Shown here: piece after piece, positions 34,153 through 41,745 of the stretch | Layout: each line of letters starts with the position of its first letter | Numbering within the stretch: the first letter of the stretch is position 1 | Source of the DNA: Microlunatus parietis | Lineage (GTDB): Bacteria; Actinomycetota; Actinomycetes; Propionibacteriales; Propionibacteriaceae | Direction: 5' to 3' | Length of the DNA stretch: 64,000 bases | NCBI RefSeq assembly: GCF_013407955.1 | Contig: NZ_JACCBU010000001.1 | Span: 6,882,001-6,946,000 of the forward strand | Program-made: the position numbers and the translations under genes | Notes under the pieces: generated by a model | Told to the model about the DNA's origin: nothing | The model's database searches: none | The model's input: only the letters and a program-made list of their open reading frames with translations

Positions 34153-34372
34153 GGTGTGTGCACCTCCTTCTTCGTCGCCGACGAGTCTAGGGTCGGCCAC
34201 CGACAGCCTGCCAATGGTTTTCAGGCGCCGGCTGGGCACGGGGTCCGGCTGCCGAGAGCCGGTGTCGTTTTCCTCCACGAGCGGAGCATTGGAGGCCGAT
34301 TCCGGGGTGTAGCGGCCGAACTGCGGAGGTTTGGCGACACCGACCTGGACAGGCGATCGCCAGTCAGGGCAT

Positions 34373-34984
34373 TCAGCCGGCGGCGCGAAGTGATGCGGGA
34401 TCGACCACCGCTTCCGCCAGCCGCGCGAGCACTTCGTCGACGGTCTGCGTCACCGTCTGGCCGGTCGTGTCCAACCGAAGTCCGACGCGAGGCGTGCTTT
34501 CCACCGCGTCCTTGAGGACTTCCGGAGTGAGGGTGTTTGAGTAGCCCCCGCCCGGCCGTCGGCGGTATCTCTCCCGGATCGCCTCGATCGACGGATCGAG
34601 CATCACGAAATGCAGCGGCCACGAAGGGTCCGATTCGAGCGCGGACACGATGAACCGACGCGCTTCCTCCCCGAACAGGTTGTCGCTCAGGATCGCGTCA
34701 AAGCCGGCGGCGCGATAGAGATCGGCAACGGCGAGCGCCGCGGCGAACCTCAGGCGCAGCTGGTCGAGTGCGCCCGGCGGCGGCGGGATCTCCATCGTGA
34801 CGGACCCGGAGACGACCAGGCGCTGGATCACATCACCATCGATGTGGATCGCACGCTCTCTGCGGGTGGCCAACTCGCATCCGACCGTGGTCTTGCCTGC
34901 GGCTGAGGGGCCAGAGATGACAATCAGTAGCCCTCCTGGCTGCCCGTCGTTCGCAGGGGTCGGCACAGCCTCATTCTTGCCCAC
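34373..34984 (-). CDS. P-loop kinase-like protein (AAA_33 / zeta-toxin-like)
   Basis: 203 residues. Walker A is LIVISGPSAAGKTTVGCELA near residue 17-36. A following IHIDGDVIQRLVV motif resembles the substrate-Asp motif of AAA_33 and chloramphenicol phosphotransferase-like kinases. FDAILSDNLFGEEARR and LHFVMLDPSIEAIRERYRRR supply the Walker B-like strand and the lid arginines. I chose GTG 34984 with GAGGAG 7 nt upstream; a longer frame from 35065 would overlap the divergent lipoprotein gene. There is no antitoxin partner, so a metabolite or antibiotic kinase role is as likely as a toxin. Confidence 0.75.
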   Translation of the reverse strand: MGKNEAVPTPANDGQPGGLLIVISGPSAAGKTTVGCELATRRERAIHIDGDVIQRLVVSGSVTMEIPPPPGALDQLRLRFAAALAVADLYRAAGFDAILSDNLFGEEARRFIVSALESDPSWPLHFVMLDPSIEAIRERYRRRPGGGYSNTLTPEVLKDAVESTPRVGLRLDTTGQTVTQTVDEVLARLAEAVVDPASLRAAG

Positions 34985-35058
34985 CCGGGAGCTCCTCTGA
35001 TCGTTCACTCGCTGGTCCAGAACCGCCGGTTGACAGACCCGGCGCTTAGTCTCGGTCC

Positions 35059-35724
35059 ATGACAACGACGTCGCGGGTGCGCCTGGTGGCGGCCCTGGGG
35101 TTGGCCCTCGCCCTGGCCCTGTCGGCCTGCGCCGGTACGAGTCTCGGTCCGCGGGCCGTGGTCGCCGGCCACTGCGGCGCCCCGTCCCCTGGAGGGCAGA
35201 AGGCGTTTCCGGACGGGACGGTCAGGGATTGGGTGACCTACGGCGACATCCTGGTGCTACTGACCGTGACCGACGAGGACGAGCCCGCGCCTCGGGCCAG
35301 CCGGAGTCCCGGCCGGCTCGAGTTGCGGACGGACCGGATCGTGTGGCGCCGGCCGTCCCTGAACCCGGGCGTCGAGGTGCCCGAGACGATCACCGGCGGC
35401 TGGCAGCGGGGATTCGAGGTGGGGCAGGCCTGCCTCGCGGTCGTGACGTACGCCGACCTGGGCGAGACCGGCGTTCCGGAGTTGATCATCCTGCGGACCC
35501 TGCCCGTGGCCGACTCCGTGGTTCAGGCTCCGCCGCCCGAGGGAGACTTCAAGGCCGTGGAGGTGGTCGGCCGATCAGTCGAGGAGGTCGGGCGGATCCT
35601 CGACCAGGCCGAGGTCGACCCGTTCGCGAAGCCGTACCTGCATCTTGATCCGTGGCAGCGCCGGAAACGGGTGATGGAGGACAACCCGGGCCCGGTCGCG
35701 TCCCCTGCTCCGGGCGAGCGGTAG
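35059..35724 (+). CDS. Lipoprotein of unknown function
   Basis: 221 residues with a typical lipoprotein signal (LVAALGLALALALSACAG, Cys near residue 24). The mature protein has two more Cys (GHCGAPSPGG and GQACLAVVTY) that could form a disulfide, and a mixed beta-type sequence (YGDILVLLTVTDEDEPAPRA, WRRPSLNPGVEVPE). No family recognised. It diverges from the P-loop kinase and ends 29 bp before the convergent SDR gene. Exposed on the outer face of the membrane. Confidence 0.75.
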   Translation: MTTTSRVRLVAALGLALALALSACAGTSLGPRAVVAGHCGAPSPGGQKAFPDGTVRDWVTYGDILVLLTVTDEDEPAPRASRSPGRLELRTDRIVWRRPSLNPGVEVPETITGGWQRGFEVGQACLAVVTYADLGETGVPELIILRTLPVADSVVQAPPPEGDFKAVEVVGRSVEEVGRILDQAEVDPFAKPYLHLDPWQRRKRVMEDNPGPVASPAPGER

Positions 35725-35753
35725 CGGACAGCGCCGCGACAAGCTCGGGCGCC

Positions 35754-36539
35754 TCAGAGTCGGGAACCACCGGTCGCGTCGATGGTGTGTCCGGTCACGT
35801 AGCGCGCGTCGTCGGAGGCGAGGAAGCTGATCACGTCGGCGATCTCGGCGGCCGTTCCGATCCGGCCGAGGGCGATCTGGGGCAGCACCTGCTCGACGGC
35901 CTCGGGGTTGCCGCGCAGCCAGCCCGCGTTCATGTCGGTGTCGATGATTCCGGGTGCCACGGCGTTGACGGTGATCCGGCGATGTCCCAGATGTTGGGCC
36001 AGGATCCGCGTGAAGGCGTCGATCGCGCTCTTCGTCATGGTGTAGCCGATGATGTCCGGCGTGGCGATCCGGGTGGCGCCCGAGGACACGTTCACGATCC
36101 GGCCGCCGTCCTCGAGACGGTCGAGTCCTGCCTGCACGATCAGGAACGGCGCGACTTGATTGATCTGTTGCTGCTGCAGCAGTGATTCGGAAGTGAAATC
36201 CTCGATCGGCCCGCGCAGGGTCACGCCGGCGTTGTTGATCATGGTCCGGAGGCGCTGTCCGCGGCGGTCGCCTGCTGCAGCGTCGTAGGCCTCCCAGAAT
36301 CGATGGCCGGCTTCGGGCCGGTTCAGTTCCGCCCGGAAGGAGAAGGCGTCGCCTCCGTTCCGCCGGATCCGGGCGACCACCGTGTCGGCAGCGGCCGCAT
36401 CGCTGCCGTAATGGACCGCGACGCAATAGCCGTCGCGTGCCAGTCGTTCGGCGGTTGCGGCACCGATGCCCCGGCTGCCTCCCGTGACGACGGCAAGGGG
36501 AGCGAGTTCGGCGGCGGCGGGCGGCGAGGTCTGGGTCAT
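35754..36539 (-). CDS. Short-chain dehydrogenase/reductase
   Basis: 261 residues, classical SDR. The cofactor loop AVVTGGSRGIGAATAERLA and the NNAGVTLRGP motif are present. The catalytic Ser-Tyr-Lys are in VNVSSGATRIATPDIIGYTMTKSAID (Ser in VSSG, YTMTK holds Tyr and Lys). HYGSDAAAAD after strand 2 suggests NADP(H) preference, by inference. The C-terminus (ARYVTGHTIDATGGSRL) is that of FabG-like members. The start is ATG 36539, just inside the divergent promoter shared with a TetR. The substrate is unknown. Confidence 0.9.
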   Translation of the reverse strand: MTQTSPPAAAELAPLAVVTGGSRGIGAATAERLARDGYCVAVHYGSDAAAADTVVARIRRNGGDAFSFRAELNRPEAGHRFWEAYDAAAGDRRGQRLRTMINNAGVTLRGPIEDFTSESLLQQQQINQVAPFLIVQAGLDRLEDGGRIVNVSSGATRIATPDIIGYTMTKSAIDAFTRILAQHLGHRRITVNAVAPGIIDTDMNAGWLRGNPEAVEQVLPQIALGRIGTAAEIADVISFLASDDARYVTGHTIDATGGSRL

Positions 36540-36553
36540 GCCATTGATCGTGT

Positions 36554-36597
36554 CATACGTGTATCGATCACTACAAGTATCGATCGCTACACGTATG
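36554..36597. promoter_or_regulatory. Composite operator between SDR and TetR genes
   Basis: The outer arms CATACGTGTA (36554-36563) and TACACGTATG (36588-36597) are perfect 10-bp inverted repeats. Nested inside are direct repeats GTATCGATCACTACA (36561-36575) and GTATCGATCGCTACA (36577-36591). This suggests cooperative binding of two TetR dimers. Confidence 0.7.
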
Positions 36598-36621
36598 CTG
36601 GCCGTCCCGAGAGGAGGATCC

Positions 36622-37218
36622 ATGGCAGGGGTTTCGGGCCAGGGCCGAAGATTCGACCTGACCTCCGCCGTCGAGGCCGCGACCCAGGTGTTCTGGGAGT
36701 GGGGCTACGAAGGCGCCAGTCTCGCCACGCTCACGACGGCCATGGGGATCCGGCCGCCGAGTCTGTACGCGGCGTTCGGCTCCAAGGAGTCGCTCTTCTT
36801 CACCGTGGTCGACCACTACAACGCGACTCACGGACGGTTCCTCGCGGAGGCGGTCGCGGCTGAACTGGGCGGCACCCGGCTCGCCGATCGCGTACTCAAC
36901 GAGGCTGCGACTCACTACGCCTCGACCGGCCACCCAGGCGGCTGCCTGGTGATCAGCGCGGCGGTCACGGTGACGCCGGGCCATCGCCACGTCGCCGACC
37001 GGCTCGCCGGCCTGCGCAACCAGAATCTCGCGACCTTCGAGTCGGCGTTCCGCCGCGATATCGACTCGGGTGAGTTGCCGCCGCACGCCGAACCTGCTCG
37101 GCTGGCCCGGTTCGTGGCCGCGACCCTTCAGGGGATGAGTCAGCAGGCCCGAGACGGCGCCCAGGTCGAGGATCTACGGGCCGTGGCGGCCCTCGCCCTC
37201 ACCGCGATCCGTGGGTAG
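36622..37218 (+). CDS. TetR/AcrR-family regulator
   Basis: 198 residues. The N-terminal HTH is FDLTSAVEAATQVFWEWGYE and LATLTTAMGIRPPSLYAAFG, with the conserved SKESLFF that ends TetR_N. The body is TetR_C_16-like (GHPGGCLVISAAVTVTPGHR). This subgroup (including ComR/SCO4008-like and YxaF-like members) often controls an adjacent reductase. ATG 36622 follows GAGGAGG by four bases. It diverges from the SDR gene with a composite palindrome between them, so it most likely represses both. Confidence 0.9.
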   Translation: MAGVSGQGRRFDLTSAVEAATQVFWEWGYEGASLATLTTAMGIRPPSLYAAFGSKESLFFTVVDHYNATHGRFLAEAVAAELGGTRLADRVLNEAATHYASTGHPGGCLVISAAVTVTPGHRHVADRLAGLRNQNLATFESAFRRDIDSGELPPHAEPARLARFVAATLQGMSQQARDGAQVEDLRAVAALALTAIRG

Positions 37219-37264
37219 CTGTGATCGGCGGGTGTCGTCGGGGGGATCGTCGTACATTGACCGC

Positions 37265-37510
37265 ATGTCGCTGAGTGCATCGGAGTACTACGAGGCGGGG
37301 ATGTCCTTGCCTCCCGAGGTGCGCAAGGATGTGGCCCTGCGACTGCTGAGGTCGGTGGAGTCGGACGAGTCCATGGGGCGAGCAGCCGAGGAGTGGCTAC
37401 GATCCGAAGTCGCAGCAGCCTACGACGCCTTGAAGGCAGACCGGTCGCGTGCAATCCCGGCCGACGACATCAGGAGCCGTCTCGAGGCCAAGTGGGCGGC
37501 CCGTTCATGA
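37265..37510 (+). CDS. Addiction-module antitoxin of the ParE/RelE type
   Basis: 81 residues. The sequence MSLSASEYYEAGMSLPPEVR followed by VALRLLRSVES matches the small helical addiction-module proteins that partner ParE/RelE-like toxins; the C-terminal half (DDIRSRLEAKW) is the toxin-binding tail. It starts at ATG 37265. Its stop overlaps the ATG of the toxin gene (ATGA), the normal coupled layout. The toxin itself carries an in-frame stop, so this antitoxin may be an orphan. Confidence 0.78.
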   Translation: MSLSASEYYEAGMSLPPEVRKDVALRLLRSVESDESMGRAAEEWLRSEVAAAYDALKADRSRAIPADDIRSRLEAKWAARS

Positions 37511-37839
37511 CGGGCCGGGTTTAATTCACGCCGGAAGCCGCGCAGCAACTCGACGAGTGGATCACCAACGGGGCATCGGTCGAGGCGGCGCGGGTCTTCA
37601 TCTCGGCGATCCTGGATCACTGCAGAAGCATCACGAAGTTCCCGAACGCTGGTCGGAATCGGGATGATGTCCGGCCGGGGCTGCGAACGACCACGTACCG
37701 GAAGCGGACGACGATCGCCTACGAGGTCGATGAGTCGACCGGCGAGTTCGTGATCAACGTCCTTGGCATTTTCCACGGCGGTCAGGACTGGGAGACCGCT
37801 TTGCACTCCAGTCCCCGGAGTGTTTCGGCCGACGAGTAG
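37507..37839 (+). pseudogene. ParE/RelE-type toxin gene interrupted by an in-frame stop
   Basis: The frame from ATG 37507 reads MTGRV, then TAA at 37522-37524, then an uninterrupted 104-codon stretch to TAG 37839. That stretch starts FTPEAAQQLDEWITNGAS and contains FPNAGRNRDDVRPGLRTTTY, RKRTTIAYEVDES and VLGIFHGGQDWE, the hallmarks of ParE/RelE-superfamily toxins. Intact relatives have MT-x-R-V-x-FTPEA, so a single base change at the sixth codon (for example GAA or GTA to TAA) accounts for the break. No good restart codon follows closely. Either the toxin has been inactivated, or expression needs readthrough. Confidence 0.8.
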
Positions 37840-37977
37840 TCACCATCGGGCGGCGGGAATATCTGCGGGGCGTGGCGCATTTGGCGGGTGGAGGCAAGTA
37901 CGGCAAACTTGCCCGGTGGTGCCGGTTCACGTCCGCGAACTGCGAGGCGACCCGGTGCCGAGAGACCGAGGAGAGAA

Positions 37978-38187
37978 ATGAAGGCTGACATTCATCCCGC
38001 GTACGCGGTGACCCAGGTGACCTGTACCTGTGGCAACACGTTCACCACCCGCAGCACTGCGTCGGAGGGTGCGATCCGCGCCGAGGTCTGCTCGGCGTGC
38101 CACCCGTTCTACACCGGCAAGCAGAAGATCCTCGACACCGGCGGCCGCGTGGCCCGGTTCGAGAAGCGGTACGCCAAGAAGAAGTAG
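37978..38187 (+). CDS. rpmE: 50S ribosomal protein L31 (zinc-binding form)
   Basis: 69 residues. The four zinc ligands of the C+ form are present: Cys16 and Cys18 in TCTCGN, and Cys38 and Cys41 in VCSACHPFYTGKQK. GGRVARFEKRYAKKK is the family C-terminus. It is a component of the large subunit bridging to the small subunit. ATG 37978 follows GAGGAGA. A small inverted repeat (GGCAAGT/ACTTGCC, about 37892-37911) lies in the upstream region. In the conserved actinobacterial order it directly follows rho; here ~10 kb separates them. Confidence 0.96.
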   Translation: MKADIHPAYAVTQVTCTCGNTFTTRSTASEGAIRAEVCSACHPFYTGKQKILDTGGRVARFEKRYAKKK

Positions 38188-38294
38188 CTTCGACTGGGCG
38201 CCGGGAGGCGGGGGAGACCCGCCTTCCCGGCGCCCGTTTGCGTGTCTGCCCAGGATTCGCGCACCTGGTTTCGTCAGCTCCCCGTGGAGGGTCC

Positions 38295-39371
38295 ATGTTC
38301 GAGTCAGCCCAGCCGTTGCGGGAGGAGTACGCCGAGCTGGAGGGCCGCCTCGCCGACCCGGCGACGCACACCGACCCCGCCCTGGCCCGCCGACTCGGCC
38401 GCCGGTACGCCGAGCTGACCCCCATCGTGACCGCGCTCGCCGATCATGAACGCCTCACCGCGGACCGCGAGGCGGCCCTCGAACTGGCGGCCGACGACCC
38501 GGCGTTCACCGCGGAGGCCGAACAGCTGGAGGGGAAGCTGACCGAGCTGACCGAGCGGCTGACCCGGCTGCTCGCTCCGCGGGACCCGAACGACTCGTCC
38601 GACGCGCTGATCGAGATCAAGTCCGGCGAGGGCGGCGAGGAGTCGGCGCTGTTCGCCGGCGACCTGTTGAAGATGTACAGCCGCTACGCCGAGCTGCGCG
38701 GCTGGAAGGTCGAGGTGCTGGACAGCCAGGAGACCGATCTCGGCGGCTACAAGTCGGTCACCGTCGCGGTGAAGGCGGCGAAGGTGGGCTCGCCCGACGA
38801 CATGCCGTACGGGGTGCTCAAGTTCGAGGGCGGCGTGCACCGGGTGCAGCGGGTGCCGGTGACCGAGTCCCAGGGCCGGGTGCACACGTCGGCGGCCGGA
38901 GTCCTGGTGATGCCGGAAGTCGAGGAGACCGAGATCGAGATCAGCGACGATGATCTTCGGATCGACGTCTACCGGTCGTCCGGTCCCGGCGGCCAGGGGG
39001 TCAACACGACCGACTCCGCGGTCCGGATCACCCACCTGCCCAGCGGCATCGTGGTCTCCTGCCAGAACGAGCGATCTCAGCTGCAGAACCGGGAACAGGC
39101 GATGCGGATGCTGCGGGCCCGGCTGACCACGCTGGCCGAGGAGCAGGCGGCGGACGCCGCCTCGGCGGCCCGCCGGAGCCAGGTCCGCACCGTCGACCGT
39201 TCGGAACGGATCCGGACCTACAACTTCCCGGAGAACCGGATCGCCGATCACCGGATCGGCTTCAAGGCCTACAACCTGGACCAGGTGCTGAACGGTCAGC
39301 TGGACGCGGTGATCACCGCGCTGCAGGAGGCGGACACCGCCGAGCGGCTGTCCCTGGCCGGCCCGGCATGA
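38295..39371 (+). CDS. prfA: Peptide chain release factor 1
   Basis: 358 residues. The GGQ loop is SSGPGGQGVNTTDSAVR near residue 235, which triggers peptidyl-tRNA hydrolysis. The RF1-specific codon-recognition motif PxT appears as PVT in HRVQRVPVTESQGR, so it reads UAA/UAG. The C-terminal RIRTYNFPENRIADHRIG is conserved. ATG 38295 follows GGAGG. Its stop overlaps the prmC start (ATGA), coupling RF1 to the enzyme that methylates its GGQ glutamine. Confidence 0.97.
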   Translation: MFESAQPLREEYAELEGRLADPATHTDPALARRLGRRYAELTPIVTALADHERLTADREAALELAADDPAFTAEAEQLEGKLTELTERLTRLLAPRDPNDSSDALIEIKSGEGGEESALFAGDLLKMYSRYAELRGWKVEVLDSQETDLGGYKSVTVAVKAAKVGSPDDMPYGVLKFEGGVHRVQRVPVTESQGRVHTSAAGVLVMPEVEETEIEISDDDLRIDVYRSSGPGGQGVNTTDSAVRITHLPSGIVVSCQNERSQLQNREQAMRMLRARLTTLAEEQAADAASAARRSQVRTVDRSERIRTYNFPENRIADHRIGFKAYNLDQVLNGQLDAVITALQEADTAERLSLAGPA

Positions 39372-40276
39372 ACCAGAAGATGATCATGGATTCCTCGGTA
39401 CGTACGGTGCTCGCCGAGGCCACCGACCGGCTGCGGGAGGCCGGCGTGCCGAGCCCCGACACCGATGCCCGGCTGCTGCTGGCCCACGCGGCCGGCTTCG
39501 AGCCGAGCCAGTTGTTGATCATGGACCGGGTCGACGATGATCAACGGCGCCGCTACCTGGAGTTGATCATCCGCCGGGCGCGCCGGGAACCGCTGCAACA
39601 CCTGACCGGGCGGGCCTTCTTCCGGCACGTGGAGCTGGCCGTCGGGCCGGGCGTGTTCGTACCGCGACCGGAGACCGAGGTGATGACCGGCTGGGCCGTC
39701 GAGCGGTTGCAGAAGTCGATTATGGACGGAAATCGGCCGCTGGTGATCGAACTCGGCACCGGGTCCGGAGCGATCGCCAAGGCGCTCGCCGACGAGGCGC
39801 CGGGCTGCACGGTGATCGCCGTCGAACGTGATCATCGGGCCGCCGAATGGGCCGCCGGCAACCTGGCCGGGACCGGCGTCGAGTTGATCAAGTCCGACAT
39901 GGCCGAGCTGCCGGGGGACTGGGACGGCCGCTGCGACCTGGTGATCAGCAATCCGCCCTACATTCCGTGGGAGGCGTACGAGTCCGTCGCGCCGGAGGCT
40001 CGTGATCATGATCCGGAGCTCGCCCTGTACTCCGGGGCCGACGGCCTGGACGCGATCCGGGTGCTGACCGGGCTCGCGGCGCGGCTGCTCAAGCCGGGCG
40101 GGCTGGTCGCCACCGAGCACTCCGACCTGCAGGGCGAGGCGGTCGTCGCGCTCTTCGCCGGGCACGGCGGATTCGGCTCCGTCCGCGACCACCGCGACCT
40201 GACCGGACGCTCCCGGTTCACCACCGCCGTGCGGGACGGATCCACTCGTACGGCTCTGGCAGGATGGGCCGGGTGA
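39368..40276 (+). CDS. prmC: Release factor glutamine methyltransferase
   Basis: 302 residues. The N-terminal helical domain (DTDARLLLAHAAGFEPSQLL) binds the release factor. The SAM-binding motif I is VIELGTGSGAIAKALADEAP, and the signature NPPYIPWEA carries the NPPY that orients the GGQ glutamine. PRPETEVMTGWA is the family hallmark between domains. It methylates RF1 and RF2. It begins inside the prfA stop and is followed, again with overlap, by the tsaC gene. Confidence 0.95.
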   Translation: MNQKMIMDSSVRTVLAEATDRLREAGVPSPDTDARLLLAHAAGFEPSQLLIMDRVDDDQRRRYLELIIRRARREPLQHLTGRAFFRHVELAVGPGVFVPRPETEVMTGWAVERLQKSIMDGNRPLVIELGTGSGAIAKALADEAPGCTVIAVERDHRAAEWAAGNLAGTGVELIKSDMAELPGDWDGRCDLVISNPPYIPWEAYESVAPEARDHDPELALYSGADGLDAIRVLTGLAARLLKPGGLVATEHSDLQGEAVVALFAGHGGFGSVRDHRDLTGRSRFTTAVRDGSTRTALAGWAG

Positions 40277-41718
40277 ACGAAGTACGTGAGCAGGGCACCG
40301 GCGCCGCGGCCGACGAGCCGCTGAGCCCGCCGGAGCCCAACGGGTCCGCAAAGCCGGCGCCGGCCGACGCGGGCCCCCGACCCGGGCCGCCGGCGACGGA
40401 GACGGAGCCGACGGAGGAAGAGCGCCGGGCCGAGACCGAGCAGTGGATCAAGGACCACATGGCCGGCCGGGCCGCCGTCTCGGAGGTGACGGCGCCGAAG
40501 ACGGACGAACCGCCGGAGCCGGTCGAGGCCGAATCCGATCAGGCCCTGCGACAGGCTGAGGGCACGGAGGAGCAGGCCGCCGAGCCGGCGGGCGCGGTGA
40601 GCGGTGCCGAACCGGACTCGGCCCTTGGACAGGCTCAGGACACGGAGGAAGAGCCGGCGGGCGATCAGGACGCGGAGGAACCGGCCGAGGACGCCGCGGA
40701 GGCCGAGCCGGAGGAACCGCCGCTGCCGGCCTACCAGCGGTTCGACATCACGGGATCGGATCCGGCCGCGCTGGCGGAGGCGGCGGAGGCGGCCCGGATC
40801 GCGATCGAGAACGGCGAGTGCGTGGTGCTGCCCACCGACACCGTGTACGGGATCGGCGCCGACGCTTTCGACGCGGACGCGGTGCAGCGGCTGCTGGACG
40901 CGAAGGACCGCGGCCGGGACACGCCGCCGCCGGTGCTGATCGGTGACGCCTCGCTGATCCGGGCGCTGGCCGACGACGTGCCGGAGCTGGTCGGACCGCT
41001 GACCGAGAAGCACTGGCCGGGGCCGCTGACCGTGATCGTCAAGGCCCGGGACTCGCTGCGGATCGACCTGGGGGAGACCCGTGGCACGATCGGGCTGCGG
41101 GTGCCGGACTACGAGCTGACCCGGGACCTGCTCCGGCAGACCGGCCCGATGGCGGTCAGCTCGGCCAACCTGAGCGGCCGGCCGCCGGCCCTGACCTGTG
41201 ACCAGGCGATCGAGTACTTCGGCAACAAGGTGTCGGTCTATCTGGACGGCGGGCCGGTCGCGAGCCCCGACGGCGCGCCCTCGTCGATGGTCGACTTCTC
41301 CCAGAATGATCATGGCGAACTGCTCCGGGCCGGCGCGCTCAGCGTGGACGTGCTGCGGGAGACGCTGCCCGAGCTGGAGGACCTGACGGTCCCCGCCGAG
41401 GAAGCCGAGGCAGCCGAAGCCGAGCCGGCTGACGCCGAACCGACCGACGACAACCCGACCGACGCCGAGCCGACGGATACCGAGCCGTCGGATGCCGAAT
41501 CGATGGCTGCGGGGGAGCCCGTCGACCCGGAGCCGACCGACGTCGGCCCGGCCGCCGAGGCCGGCACCGAGGCGAAGGGTGAGACCGAGGAGCCGGACAG
41601 CAGCGAGGACATCGAGCGGCTGATCAAGGAGCACGCGACCGAGCCCGTACCCGCGGATGATCAAGCGGACGATGATCATGTTGCGGCGTCGCCGAGCGAG
41701 GCGACTCCCAAGACCTAG
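40273..41718 (+). CDS. tsaC: Threonylcarbamoyl-AMP synthase (Sua5/YrdC/YwlC) with acidic flanks
   Basis: About 481 residues; the family core is only ~200. The YrdC domain (about residues 165-375) contains CVVLPTDTVYGIGADAF, PPPVLIGDASLIRALADDVP, HWPGPLTVIVKA, RGTIGLRVPDYELT and SSANLSGRPP, the residues for ATP and threonine binding. It makes threonylcarbamoyl-AMP for t6A37 of ANN-decoding tRNAs. The N-terminal ~160 and C-terminal ~110 residues are low-complexity Glu/Asp/Pro/Ala with repeats such as DAEPTDTEPSDAE, probably disordered. I chose GTG 40273 (overlaps the prmC TGA); ATG 40264 is possible. Confidence 0.92.
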   Translation: MNEVREQGTGAAADEPLSPPEPNGSAKPAPADAGPRPGPPATETEPTEEERRAETEQWIKDHMAGRAAVSEVTAPKTDEPPEPVEAESDQALRQAEGTEEQAAEPAGAVSGAEPDSALGQAQDTEEEPAGDQDAEEPAEDAAEAEPEEPPLPAYQRFDITGSDPAALAEAAEAARIAIENGECVVLPTDTVYGIGADAFDADAVQRLLDAKDRGRDTPPPVLIGDASLIRALADDVPELVGPLTEKHWPGPLTVIVKARDSLRIDLGETRGTIGLRVPDYELTRDLLRQTGPMAVSSANLSGRPPALTCDQAIEYFGNKVSVYLDGGPVASPDGAPSSMVDFSQNDHGELLRAGALSVDVLRETLPELEDLTVPAEEAEAAEAEPADAEPTDDNPTDAEPTDTEPSDAESMAAGEPVDPEPTDVGPAAEAGTEAKGETEEPDSSEDIERLIKEHATEPVPADDQADDDHVAASPSEATPKT

Positions 41719-41745
41719 TGGCGCAATCCATCCGGAAGACCGAGC

